The notes beneath the pieces are model-generated. The model was not told the origin of the DNA. It searched no databases and was given only the letters and a program-made list of their open reading frames with translations. Of a stretch of 39,052 nucleotides of DNA, positions 1 through 7,687 are shown piece by piece. Source of the DNA: Streptomyces luteolifulvus (GTDB lineage Bacteria; Actinomycetota; Actinomycetes; Streptomycetales; Streptomycetaceae); the NCBI RefSeq assembly GCF_008806595.1, contig NZ_VZRB01000011.1, positions 1-39,052 on the forward strand, written 5' to 3'. Position 1 is the stretch's first letter; the number at the start of each line of letters is the position of its first letter. The translations under genes and the position numbers were made by a program.

Positions 1-1
1 G

Positions 2-868
2 CCGATGTTCGGCTACATGGGCCTGATCGCGGCGACCATCGCGATCGCGGGTCTGTCCGTGACGGTGTGGGCGCACCACATGTACGTCACCGGCGGAGTG
101 CTGCTGCCGTTCTTCTCCTTCATGACGTTCCTCATCGCCGTACCGACCGGCGTGAAGTTCTTCAACTGGATCGGAACGATGTGGAAGGGGTCCCTGAGTT
201 TCGAGACCCCGATGCTGTGGGCGACCGGCTTCCTGGTCACCTTCACGTTCGGTGGTCTGACCGGTGTCATCCTGGCCTCGCCGCCGATGGACTTCCACAT
301 CTCGGACTCGTACTTCGTGGTGGCGCACTTCCACTACGTCGTCTTCGGCACCGTCGTCTTCGCGATGTTCTCCGGCTTCCACTTCTGGTGGCCGAAGTTC
401 ACCGGCAAGATGCTCGACGAGCGCCTCGGCAAGATCACCTTCTGGACGCTGTTCATCGGCTTCCACGGCACCTTCCTGGTCCAGCACTGGCTGGGTGCCG
501 AGGGCATGCCGCGTCGTTACGCGGACTACCTCGCCGCCGACGGCTTCACCACCCTGAACACGATCTCGACGATCAGCTCGTTCCTGCTCGGCCTGTCGAT
601 CCTGCCGTTCCTCTACAACGTGTGGAAGACGGCCAAGTACGGCAAGCCGGTGGGCGTCGACGACCCGTGGGGCTACGGCCGCTCCCTGGAGTGGGCGACC
701 TCCTGCCCGCCGCCGCGGCACAACTTCCTCACCCTGCCGCGGATCCGCAGCGAATCCCCGGCGTTCGACCTGCACCACCCCGAGATCGCCGCCATCGACG
801 AGCTGGAGAATGCGCCGCACGGCGGTAAGGCGCTGGCCGGCAACGGCGGCAAGGAGGCCGGCAAGTGA
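2..868 (+). CDS. ctaD: Cytochrome c oxidase subunit I, C-terminal part (5' truncated by window edge)
   Basis: Catalytic subunit of the aa3-type oxidase, reducing oxygen at a heme a3-CuB centre in the cytoplasmic membrane. The reading frame is open from the first bases, so the N-terminal half is outside the window. Counting from the first Met visible (position 5), the CuB ligand pair is H24-H25 (WAHHMYVTG), the K-channel lysine is K51 (PTGVKFFNW) and the heme ligands are H108 and H110 (VAHFHYV). About six hydrophobic segments follow, then a hydrophilic tail. The TGA overlaps the GTG of ctaF in a GTGA junction, so the two are translationally coupled. The identity is certain from these motifs; the symbol follows actinobacterial usage. 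Confidence 0.97.
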   Translation, partial: PMFGYMGLIAATIAIAGLSVTVWAHHMYVTGGVLLPFFSFMTFLIAVPTGVKFFNWIGTMWKGSLSFETPMLWATGFLVTFTFGGLTGVILASPPMDFHISDSYFVVAHFHYVVFGTVVFAMFSGFHFWWPKFTGKMLDERLGKITFWTLFIGFHGTFLVQHWLGAEGMPRRYADYLAADGFTTLNTISTISSFLLGLSILPFLYNVWKTAKYGKPVGVDDPWGYGRSLEWATSCPPPRHNFLTLPRIRSESPAFDLHHPEIAAIDELENAPHGGKALAGNGGKEAGK

Positions 869-1263
869 GGATCCAGGGCAGGATGTTCATGTGGCTGAGC
901 GTCTTCATGCTCGCCATGGCCATCGTCTATGGCGTGTGGTCGAAGGAGCCCGCCGGCACGACGGCCCTCTTCCTGGCCTTCGGCCTGAGCATCATGATCG
1001 GCTTCTACCTGGGCTTCACGGCCAAGCGGGTCGACGCGGGTGCCCAGGACAACAAGGAGGCGGACGTCGCGGACGACGCCGGCGAGGTCGGGTTCTTCAG
1101 CCCGCACAGCTGGCAGCCGCTCTCGCTGGCGTTCGGTGGTGCTCTCGCCTTCCTGGCGATCGCGATCGGCTGGTGGCTGCTGTACTTCTCGGCGCCGCTG
1201 ATCATGATCGGTCTGTGGGGCTGGGTCTTCGAGTACTACCGCGGTGAGAACCGCACCCAGTAG
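865..1263 (+). CDS. ctaF: Cytochrome c oxidase subunit IV, actinobacterial type
   Basis: Small 132-residue accessory subunit of the actinobacterial aa3 oxidase. The protein shows an N-terminal pair of hydrophobic segments (about residues 8-25 and 31-50), a polar acidic loop (about 56-75), and a second pair (about 87-105 and 107-122), ending in a conserved-looking WVFEYYRGE tail. The GTG start at 865 overlaps the ctaD stop by four bases, so it is read by coupling without a strong ribosome-binding site of its own. A strong hairpin follows 18 bases after the stop and would end the transcript. The assignment rests on position directly after ctaD, size and topology. Confidence 0.93.
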   Translation: MRIQGRMFMWLSVFMLAMAIVYGVWSKEPAGTTALFLAFGLSIMIGFYLGFTAKRVDAGAQDNKEADVADDAGEVGFFSPHSWQPLSLAFGGALAFLAIAIGWWLLYFSAPLIMIGLWGWVFEYYRGENRTQ

Positions 1264-1280
1264 CACACGCTGAGCTCTCT

Positions 1281-1324
1281 GGAGCCCGGACACTCCGTCA
1301 GGAGCGTCCGGGCTCCTGCTTTTG
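1281..1324 (+). terminator. Rho-independent-like terminator after ctaF
   Basis: An 11-bp perfect stem (1281-1291 with 1306-1316) carries a second inner stem CTCC/GGAG at 1293-1296 and 1301-1304 with a GTCA tetraloop. The short T-rich run TGCTTTTG follows. It separates ctaDF from the L,D-transpeptidase gene. Confidence 0.85.
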
Positions 1325-1381
1325 CCGCAATACCCGTCCCTCGTTCGTGTCGCCCAGCGCGCCGCCCTTGACGTGGCTTCC

Positions 1382-1387
1382 TAGCGT
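1382..1387 (+). promoter_or_regulatory. -10 hexamer (TAGCGT) for a probable leaderless ldt mRNA
   Basis: TAGCGT fits the streptomycete TAnnnT -10 and ends six bases before the ATG at 1394. No ribosome-binding site lies between, so transcription probably starts at or next to the start codon. Confidence 0.5.
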
Positions 1388-1393
1388 GAAGCC

Positions 1394-2671
1394 ATGAGCC
1401 AGACACCCCGCCCCAGACGCCCCCGTCCCCGTACCGTCGTCGGCTGCACGCTGCTGGTGACCGCCCTCATCGCGGGCGTCAACGCCTGCGGCTCGGACGG
1501 CAACCCGCTCGCCGAGCGGCCCTACGACGCCGCCGACCAGATCGCCTTCAACGGCCCGTCGGGCGACGGGAAGAAGGCCGACCCGGACACACCCCTGGAG
1601 ATCACCGCCGAGGACTCGGACGGGCGCATCACGGACGTCACGGCCGTCGACGCGAGCGGCCGGTACGTCACCGGTGAGCTCTCCGCCGACGGCGGCCGCT
1701 GGCACAGCACCTCGCCGCTCGCCGCGGACGCCCACTACACCGTCCGCGTGAGCACGGAGGACGAGGACGGCGCGCCCGGCCGCAAGGTCTTCGCCTTCGA
1801 CACCAGCAGGCCCACGACCAAGAAGCGCCTGACCGTGAAGTTCGGGCCGAAGGCCGGCGAGTACGGTGTCGGCCAGCCCGTCACCGCCGAGCTGAACCGG
1901 GCCGTCAAGGACAAGGACCAGCGCGCGATAGTCGAGAGGTCCCTCAGGGTCGAATCCACACCCGCCGTGGCGGGTGCCTGGCACTGGGTGGACGACAAGA
2001 CGATCCACTACCGTCCCAAGGAGTACTGGCCCGCCCGCGCCACCATCGACGTGCGCAGCGACCTGGACGGCGTCAGGATCAACGACCGCCTCTGGGGCGG
2101 CAAGGCCAAGCCCCTCAAGCTCACCACGGGCGACCGCGTCATCGCCGTCACGGACGCCGCGGCGCACTCCATGACGGTCTACAAGAACGACGAGGCGATC
2201 AAGCAGATCCCCGTCACCACGGGCAAACCCGGCTTCGACACCCGCAACGGCGTCAAGGTCGTCCTGGGCAAGGAGTCCTTCGTACGTATGCGCAGCAGCA
2301 CGGTCGGCATCGCCGAGGGCTCCTCGGAGTCGTACGACCTGCCCGTCTACTGGGCAACCCGCGTCACCTGGAGCGGCGAGTACGTCCACGCGGCACCCTG
2401 GTCGGTGGGCTCCCAGGGGTACGCCAACGTCAGCCACGGCTGCACCGGCATGAGCACCGGCAACGCGGAGTGGTTCTTCAACACGGTCCGCGAGGGCGAC
2501 GTCGTCCAGGTCGTCAACTCGGGCGGCGACATGATGGCACCGTTCGGCAACGGCTTCGGCGACTGGAACCTGGAGTGGCCGAAGTGGCGCGAGGGAAGCG
2601 CACTGATCGCCGGCACACCGGACGGTCCGAGCCCGGCGGACCAGGCAAGACTGAGGCCGCAGAGCGTCTGA
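1394..2671 (+). CDS. L,D-transpeptidase lipoprotein (YkuD domain)
   Basis: A lipoprotein expected to form 3-3 cross-links in peptidoglycan on the outer face of the membrane. Residues 1-13 are Arg-rich, followed by a hydrophobic segment and a lipobox whose cysteine is C32 (GVNAC). Residues 45-140 and 141-245 look like the two Ig-like domains of mycobacterial LdtMt2-type enzymes. The catalytic YkuD domain spans about 248-375, with H332 and the motif S347-H348-G349-C350; C350 is the nucleophile. A Trp-rich tail follows. At 425 residues it is the usual size. It sits between ctaF and ctaE, where a respiratory gene would be expected, an arrangement I recall as SCO2153 in S. coelicolor. Confidence 0.93.
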   Translation: MSQTPRPRRPRPRTVVGCTLLVTALIAGVNACGSDGNPLAERPYDAADQIAFNGPSGDGKKADPDTPLEITAEDSDGRITDVTAVDASGRYVTGELSADGGRWHSTSPLAADAHYTVRVSTEDEDGAPGRKVFAFDTSRPTTKKRLTVKFGPKAGEYGVGQPVTAELNRAVKDKDQRAIVERSLRVESTPAVAGAWHWVDDKTIHYRPKEYWPARATIDVRSDLDGVRINDRLWGGKAKPLKLTTGDRVIAVTDAAAHSMTVYKNDEAIKQIPVTTGKPGFDTRNGVKVVLGKESFVRMRSSTVGIAEGSSESYDLPVYWATRVTWSGEYVHAAPWSVGSQGYANVSHGCTGMSTGNAEWFFNTVREGDVVQVVNSGGDMMAPFGNGFGDWNLEWPKWREGSALIAGTPDGPSPADQARLRPQSV

Positions 2672-2690
2672 GGCCGACCTCGGGGGCAGC

Positions 2691-2770
2691 GCACCTCAGG
2701 GGCGCGGGGCTGTATCGACAGGCGGCTCCGCCGCGTGGGCGTGACCAGCCACAACGCACCCGCAGCAGCC
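2691..2770. repeat. Dispersed intergenic repeat, copy 1 of 4
   Basis: This block shares the core GGGGCGCGGGGCTGT and GCGGCTCCGCCGCGTGGGCG with three other places in the window. It contains the hairpin GCGGC-TCC-GCCGC at 2722-2734. It lies between the convergent ldt and receiver genes, so it may serve as a bidirectional 3' end. Confidence 0.75.
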
Positions 2771-2793
2771 GGGTCGCCGAACGCAGCGAGCCC

Positions 2794-3195
2794 CTACGCG
2801 CTCTGAAGATTCTTCCGCCGCAGCAAGGAAGCCAGTGCGGACGCGAACTCCACCGGCTCCACCGGCAGCGTCACCGCCGCATCCGCCCGACTCCACGTGG
2901 CCAGCCACGCATCCTGAGGCCGCCCGATCAGCAACAGCACCGGCGGACAGTCGAACACCTCGTCCTTGATCTGCCGGCACACACCCATTCCACCCATCGG
3001 CACCGCCTCGCCGTCCAGGACGGCGACATCGATGCCCCCCTTGTCCAACTCGCGCAGCACCGCTGCCGGAGTCGCGCACTCCACGAACTCCACGAGGGGG
3101 GCGTCGGGAGCGGGCCTGCGCCCGGTCGCCAGCCGCACCTGCTCGCGGGTGTTGGAGTCGTCGCTGTAGACCAGCACCGTGGCGGTCGGCTGCAT
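2794..3195 (-). CDS. Atypical stand-alone receiver-domain protein
   Basis: A 133-residue protein with the size and layout of one CheY-like receiver and no output domain. The acidic pair D12-D13 and the phospho-acceptor candidate D61 (AVLDGEAVPMGG) are present. The conserved Thr/Ser after strand 4 is replaced (LLLIGRP, around residue 90), and the usual Lys of the KP motif is absent (TLPVEP, around 110-114). Phosphorylation-driven signalling as in CheY is therefore doubtful. The ATG has a good ribosome-binding site, GGAGGAA, four to five bases upstream. The gene points against the respiratory genes and ends facing ldt. I know of no defined function; the position matches SCO2152 of S. coelicolor as I recall it. 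Confidence 0.8.
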   Translation of the reverse strand: MQPTATVLVYSDDSNTREQVRLATGRRPAPDAPLVEFVECATPAAVLRELDKGGIDVAVLDGEAVPMGGMGVCRQIKDEVFDCPPVLLLIGRPQDAWLATWSRADAAVTLPVEPVEFASALASLLRRKNLQSA

Positions 3196-3362
3196 GTTTC
3201 CTCCGGGACGTCAGCGTCGTACGCACAGAACCGATGCGGCGGATGCTACTCCCTTCAGCCCCTGGTCAACACCTGTTCGAACACTTCGTCCATGGGCCAT
3301 CCGGGCACTCCACACGGTATGAACCCGCCGAACGGCACCCCCCGGGGTGAGGGCGGGATAAG

Positions 3363-3383
3363 CGACCGACATAATGTCGGTCG
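3363..3383. promoter_or_regulatory. Perfect inverted repeat across the ctaE start
   Basis: Two 10-bp arms, CGACCGACAT at 3363-3372 and ATGTCGGTCG at 3374-3383, flank a single A. The ATG at 3374 is the first triplet of the right arm. A -10-like CATAAT (3370-3375) lies in the centre. The one-base spacer suits a protein operator better than an RNA hairpin. No binding protein can be named. Confidence 0.6.
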
Positions 3384-3994
3384 TGGCGACAGCAACGACA
3401 GTAGATACCGGGCACGCGCACCCGTCGGTCAACCGGCCGAACCTCACCAGCGTCGGAACCATCATCTGGCTGAGTTCCGAGCTGATGTTCTTCGCGGCCC
3501 TCTTCGCGATGTACTTCACCCTGCGATCGGTGACCGGGCCCGAGTACTGGAAGGACATGGCGGACAGCCTGAACTTCCCGTTCTCGGCGACGAACACCAC
3601 GATCCTGGTGCTCTCCTCCCTCACCTGCCAGCTCGGCGTGTTCGCCGCCGAGCGCGGTGATGTGAAGAAGCTCCGGGGCTGGTTCATCGTCACCTTCATC
3701 ATGGGTGCGATCTTCATCGGCGGTCAGGTCTTCGAGTACACGGAGCTCGTCAAGCACGACGGGCTCTCACTCTCCTCCGGCCCGTACGGCTCGGTCTTCT
3801 ACCTGACCACCGGCTTCCACGGCCTGCACGTGACGGGCGGCCTCATCGCCTTCCTGCTGGTGCTCGGACGCACCTACGCGGCCAGGAGGTTCACCCACGA
3901 GCAGGCGACCGCCGCGATCGTCGTGTCCTACTACTGGCACTTCGTCGACGTCGTCTGGATCGGCCTCTTCGCCACGATCTACATGATCAAGTAG
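3374..3994 (+). CDS. ctaE: Cytochrome c oxidase subunit III
   Basis: Core membrane subunit of the aa3 oxidase. The 206-residue protein has about five transmembrane helices, the motif WLSSELMFFAALFAMYF in the first, FHGLHVTGG in the loop-helix region around 150-158, and the family signature YYWHFVDVVW near 187-196. It begins with ATG at 3374, within a perfect inverted repeat. An in-frame GTG at 3383 is an alternative start: CATAAT (3370-3375) could be its -10, giving a leaderless message. No clear ribosome-binding site precedes either. It is followed 62 bases later by qcrC, so ctaE-qcrCAB may be one transcript, as in other actinobacteria. Confidence 0.95.
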   Translation: MSVVATATTVDTGHAHPSVNRPNLTSVGTIIWLSSELMFFAALFAMYFTLRSVTGPEYWKDMADSLNFPFSATNTTILVLSSLTCQLGVFAAERGDVKKLRGWFIVTFIMGAIFIGGQVFEYTELVKHDGLSLSSGPYGSVFYLTTGFHGLHVTGGLIAFLLVLGRTYAARRFTHEQATAAIVVSYYWHFVDVVWIGLFATIYMIK

Positions 3995-4056
3995 CCGGGC
4001 CAGCTCCCGCACATCCAGAAGCATCGACGCAGAAGATCCTGACACCGGGGTAATCC

Positions 4057-4866
4057 GTGAAAAAGCTCTCCGCACGACGACGCCACCCATTGGCGGCGCT
4101 TGTCGTCCTACTCCTCGCGCTGGCATGCACCGGGGGGCTGTACGCCGCGTTCGCACCCGCGAGCAAGGCGCAGGCCGATGAAACCGCCCAGTCCCTCACC
4201 ATCGAGGAGGGCAAGAAGCTCTACGAGGTCGGCTGCGCCACCTGCCACGGCACCGACGGTCAGGGCAGCTCCGACGGCCCGAGCCTGGTCGGCGTGGGCG
4301 CCGCGGCCGTAGACTTCCAGGTCGGTACCGGTCGTATGCCGGCCCAGCAGCCCGGCGCGCAGGTGCCGAAGAAGAAGAACATCTACTCGCAGGCCGAGAT
4401 CGACCAGCTGGCGGCGTACATCGCGTCGCTGGGTGCCGGTCCGTCCGTTCCGACCGAGGCGGAGTACGGCCCCGAGGGCGCCGACATCGCCAAGGGCGGC
4501 GACCTGTTCCGCACGAACTGCGCGGAGTGCCACAACTTCACCGGCGAGGGCGGCGCGCTGACGCACGGCAAGTACGCGCCGAGCCTCGAAGGAGTCGACC
4601 CGAAGCACATCTACGAGGCCATGCAGACCGGCCCGCAGAACATGCCTTCCTTCCCCGACACCACGCTGTCGGAGCAGAACAAGAAGGACATCATCGCGTA
4701 CCTGAACGCGGTCAACGGCGACGACACCGTCAGCCCCGGCGGTCTCAACCTGGGCGGACTCGGTCCGGTCAGCGAGGGCCTGTTCGGTTGGGTCTTCGGA
4801 CTCGGCGCTCTGATCGCGGTCGCCGTCTGGGTCGCCGCTCGGACCGCAAAGGCCAAGAAGTCATGA
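4057..4866 (+). CDS. qcrC: Diheme cytochrome c subunit of the bcc complex
   Basis: Membrane-anchored diheme cytochrome c that carries electrons from the bc1 part to the aa3 oxidase inside the actinobacterial supercomplex, replacing a soluble cytochrome c. Residues 1-40 form a signal-anchor with a positive start. Two c-heme sites are seen: CATCH at 60-64 and CAECH at 155-159, with likely Met ligands M94 (GRMP) and M196 (NMPSFP). A C-terminal helix lies at about 242-262, followed by a lysine-rich tail. The GTG start at 4057 gives the usual 269 residues. The TGA overlaps the ATG of qcrA (ATGA), so the genes are coupled. Confidence 0.96.
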   Translation: MKKLSARRRHPLAALVVLLLALACTGGLYAAFAPASKAQADETAQSLTIEEGKKLYEVGCATCHGTDGQGSSDGPSLVGVGAAAVDFQVGTGRMPAQQPGAQVPKKKNIYSQAEIDQLAAYIASLGAGPSVPTEAEYGPEGADIAKGGDLFRTNCAECHNFTGEGGALTHGKYAPSLEGVDPKHIYEAMQTGPQNMPSFPDTTLSEQNKKDIIAYLNAVNGDDTVSPGGLNLGGLGPVSEGLFGWVFGLGALIAVAVWVAARTAKAKKS

Positions 4867-5918
4867 GTAGCCAAGACATTCCAGAAGAGAACCTGCCCGC
4901 TGAGCAGGACACGCACGGCGCGGTCGGCGTCGCGGACGAGAAGAACCCGTTCGCCGACCCGGGCCTGCCGCCCCACGAGCACCGGATCCAGGACGTCGAC
5001 GAGCGGGCCGCCAAGCGGTCCGAGCGCAGCGTCGCCCTGCTGTTCACGGTGTCGATGCTGGCGACCGTCGGCTTCATCGCCTCGTACGTGGCGATCCCGG
5101 CCGACGAGTCGGTCTACATCTGGCCGATCGGGCACATCAGCGCGATGAACTTCGCGCTGGGCATGACCCTCGGTATCGCCCTCTTCACGATCGGCGCGGG
5201 CGCGGTCCACTGGGCCCGCACCCTGATGTCCGATCTGGAGATCGCCGACGAGCGTCACCCGATCGAGGCGCCCCCCGAGGTCAAGACCAAGGTCATGGCC
5301 GACTTCAAGCAGGGTGCCAAGGAGTCCGCGCTCGGCCGCCGCAAGCTGATCCGCAACACGATGTTCGGCGCGCTGGCCCTGTTCCCGCTCTCCGGCGTCA
5401 TCCTGCTGCGCGACCTCGGCCCGCTGCCCGGCGACAAGCTCCGCCACACCCTGTGGTCCAAGGGCAAGCTGCTCGTCAACATGAACACCAACGAGCCGCT
5501 GCGTCCCTCGGACGTGGCGGTCGGCTCCCTCACCTTCGCCAAGCCCGAAGGCCTGGAGGAGCACGACGAGGACTTCCAGACCGAGATCGCCAAGGCGGCC
5601 CTGTTGATCGTCCGGATCCAGCCGGAGAACATCAAGGACAAGCAGGAACTCGAGTGGTCCCACGAGGGCATCGTGGCCTACTCGAAGATCTGCACCCACG
5701 TGGGCTGCCCGATCTCCCTGTACGAGCAGCAGACGCACCACGTGCTGTGCCCCTGCCACCAGTCCACCTTCGACCTCTCCGACGGTGCCCGGGTGATCTT
5801 CGGTCCCGCCGGTCACGCCCTGCCGCAGCTGCGCATCGGCGTGAACGACGAGGGCTATCTCGAGGCGCTCGGCGACTTCGCAGAGCCCGTCGGTCCTGCC
5901 TTCTGGGAGCGCGGATGA
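4863..5918 (+). CDS. qcrA: Rieske iron-sulfur subunit of the bcc complex
   Basis: Electron-transfer subunit that takes electrons from menaquinol and passes them towards cytochrome cc. The 351-residue protein has a long polar N-terminus (1-55), three hydrophobic segments (about 56-78, 92-115 and 166-183) typical of actinobacterial QcrA, and a C-terminal Rieske domain. The cluster ligands are C277 and H279 in CTHVGC and C296 and H299 in CPCH; C282 and C298 form the expected disulfide. The ATG at 4863 overlaps the qcrC stop, and the TGA overlaps the qcrB ATG. An upstream extension of the frame exists but lies inside qcrC and is not coding. Confidence 0.96.
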   Translation: MSSQDIPEENLPAEQDTHGAVGVADEKNPFADPGLPPHEHRIQDVDERAAKRSERSVALLFTVSMLATVGFIASYVAIPADESVYIWPIGHISAMNFALGMTLGIALFTIGAGAVHWARTLMSDLEIADERHPIEAPPEVKTKVMADFKQGAKESALGRRKLIRNTMFGALALFPLSGVILLRDLGPLPGDKLRHTLWSKGKLLVNMNTNEPLRPSDVAVGSLTFAKPEGLEEHDEDFQTEIAKAALLIVRIQPENIKDKQELEWSHEGIVAYSKICTHVGCPISLYEQQTHHVLCPCHQSTFDLSDGARVIFGPAGHALPQLRIGVNDEGYLEALGDFAEPVGPAFWERG

Positions 5919-7549
5919 GCACGAACCAGACCACCGAGGCACGGCGCGGCAAAGCGCCGGCCGGCGAGCGCGTCGCCGACTGGGCGGACGGCAGGCTCGG
6001 GATCTACTCCCTGGCCAAGGCCAACATGCGCAAGATCTTCCCCGACCACTGGTCGTTCATGTTGGGTGAGGTCTGCCTCTACAGCTTCATCATCATCATC
6101 CTCACGGGTGTGTATCTGACGCTGTTCTTCCACCCGTCGATGAACGAGGTGGAGTACCACGGCAGTTACGTCCCGCTGCAGGGACAGCTGATGTCCGAGG
6201 CGTTCAACTCGACCATGCACATCTCCTTCGATGTGCGCGGTGGTCTGCTGATCCGGCAGATCCACCACTGGGCGGCGCTGGTCTTCCTCGCCGGCATGTT
6301 CGTGCACATGATGCGCGTGTTCTTCACCGGCGCGTTCCGCAAGCCGCGTGAGGTCAACTGGCTGTTCGGCTTCCTGCTGTTCGTCCTCGGCATGTTCACC
6401 GGCTTCACCGGTTACTCGCTCCCGGACGACCTGCTCTCCGGCACCGGTGTCCGCTTCATGGAGGGGGCGATCCTGTCCGTGCCGATCGTCGGCACGTACC
6501 TGTCGTTCTTCCTCTTCGGCGGCGAGTTCCCGGGCGGCGACTTCGTGGCCCGCTTCTACTCGGTCCACATCCTGCTGCTGCCGGGCATCATGCTCGGCCT
6601 CGTGGTGGCGCACCTGATCCTGGTCTTCTACCACAAGCACACGCAGTTCGCGGGCCCCGGAAAGACCAACAACAACGTCGTCGGCATGCCGCTGCTGCCG
6701 GTCTACATGGCCAAGGCCGGAGGCTTCTTCTTCCTGGTCTTCGGTGTCATCGCGGCCATCTCCGCGATCGCGCAGATCAACCCGATCTGGGCCATCGGCC
6801 CCTACCGTCCGGACCAGGTGTCCACCGGCGCCCAGCCCGACTGGTACATGGGCTTCTCCGAGGGCCTGATCCGTGTCATGCCGGGCTGGGAGATCAACTT
6901 CTGGGGCCACACGCTCGTCCTGGGCGTGTTCATCCCGCTGGTGATCTTCCCGCTGGTCCTGGTCGCGATCGCGGTCTACCCGTTCATCGAGTCCTGGGTC
7001 ACCGGCGACCGGCGCGAGCACCACATCCTGGACCGTCCGCGCAACGCGCCGACGCGTACGGCCTTCGGTGTCGCGTGGATCACCCTGTACATGGTGCTGC
7101 TGATCGGTGGTGGAAACGACCTCTGGGCCACCCACTTCCATCTGTCGATCAACTCCATCACCTGGTTCGTCCGGATCGCGTTCTTCGTCGGCCCGGTCCT
7201 CGCGTTCGTCATCACCAAGCGCATCTGCCTCGGCCTCCAGCGCCGCGACAAGGAGAAGGTGCTGCACGGCCGTGAGTCGGGCATCATCAAGCGCCTGCCG
7301 CACGGTGAGTTCATCGAGGTCCACGAGCCGCTCAGCCAGGACGCACTGCACACGCTCACCGCGCACGAGCAGTACGAGCCGCTGGCGATCGGCCCGACGG
7401 TCGACGAGAACGGCGTCGAGCGCAAGGTGAAGGGCTCCGAGAGGCTGCGCGCCAAGCTCAGCGAGGCGTACTTCGGCGAGGAGTCCCAGATCCCGAAGCC
7501 CACCGTCGAGGAGTACAAGGAGATCACGAGCGGCCACGGCCACCACTGA
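5915..7549 (+). CDS. qcrB: Cytochrome b subunit of the bcc complex
   Basis: Menaquinol-oxidising membrane subunit with two b hemes. Likely heme ligands are H117/H131 (RQIHHWAALVF to FVHMM) and H218/H233 (SVHILLLPG to VVAHLI); the second pair is 15 residues apart, as in cytochrome b6-type proteins, rather than 14. The quinol-site loop has PDWY (308-311) in place of the mitochondrial PEWY. The actinobacterial C-terminal extension runs from about residue 437 to 544 and is soluble and charged. The ATG at 5915 overlaps the qcrA stop by four bases. A very strong terminator follows 26 bases after the stop, closing the respiratory block. Confidence 0.97.
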   Translation: MSTNQTTEARRGKAPAGERVADWADGRLGIYSLAKANMRKIFPDHWSFMLGEVCLYSFIIIILTGVYLTLFFHPSMNEVEYHGSYVPLQGQLMSEAFNSTMHISFDVRGGLLIRQIHHWAALVFLAGMFVHMMRVFFTGAFRKPREVNWLFGFLLFVLGMFTGFTGYSLPDDLLSGTGVRFMEGAILSVPIVGTYLSFFLFGGEFPGGDFVARFYSVHILLLPGIMLGLVVAHLILVFYHKHTQFAGPGKTNNNVVGMPLLPVYMAKAGGFFFLVFGVIAAISAIAQINPIWAIGPYRPDQVSTGAQPDWYMGFSEGLIRVMPGWEINFWGHTLVLGVFIPLVIFPLVLVAIAVYPFIESWVTGDRREHHILDRPRNAPTRTAFGVAWITLYMVLLIGGGNDLWATHFHLSINSITWFVRIAFFVGPVLAFVITKRICLGLQRRDKEKVLHGRESGIIKRLPHGEFIEVHEPLSQDALHTLTAHEQYEPLAIGPTVDENGVERKVKGSERLRAKLSEAYFGEESQIPKPTVEEYKEITSGHGHH

Positions 7550-7574
7550 TCGCTGCGCACGCCACGCCACGGTT

Positions 7575-7611
7575 GAAGGGCCCCCGTCCGGTCTTCGGAC
7601 GGGGGCCCTTC
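7575..7611 (+). terminator. Strong terminator after qcrB
   Basis: A perfect 16-bp stem pairs 7575-7590 with 7596-7611 around the five-base loop GTCTT. The T-tract is weak, as is usual in streptomycetes. It closes the qcr operon before trpD. Confidence 0.9.
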
Positions 7612-7628
7612 GCCATGCCCGGGGCTGG

Positions 7629-7681
7629 ATAGGGTGGTCCTGTTGAGACCCGCGTCCCGGTGTACGGGACCGACCCAGGAG
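7629..7681 (+). promoter_or_regulatory. trpD promoter (-10 TAGGGT) and short structured leader
   Basis: TAGGGT at 7629-7634 is a good TAnnnT -10. The implied leader of about 45 bases holds a hairpin GTCCCG/CGGGAC (7654-7659 with 7665-7670), which can alternatively pair GGTCC at 7636-7640 with GGACC at 7667-7671. The ribosome-binding site AGGAG is at 7677-7681. Confidence 0.5.
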
Positions 7682-7687
7682 CGGCTT

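Noticed and set aside
3265..3283. LexA/SOS-box-like CAAC-N4-GTTC with an overlapping TGTTCGAACA palindrome
   Set aside because: One mismatch in the core and only one good half-site; neighbours are not DNA-repair genes, so chance is the simpler view.
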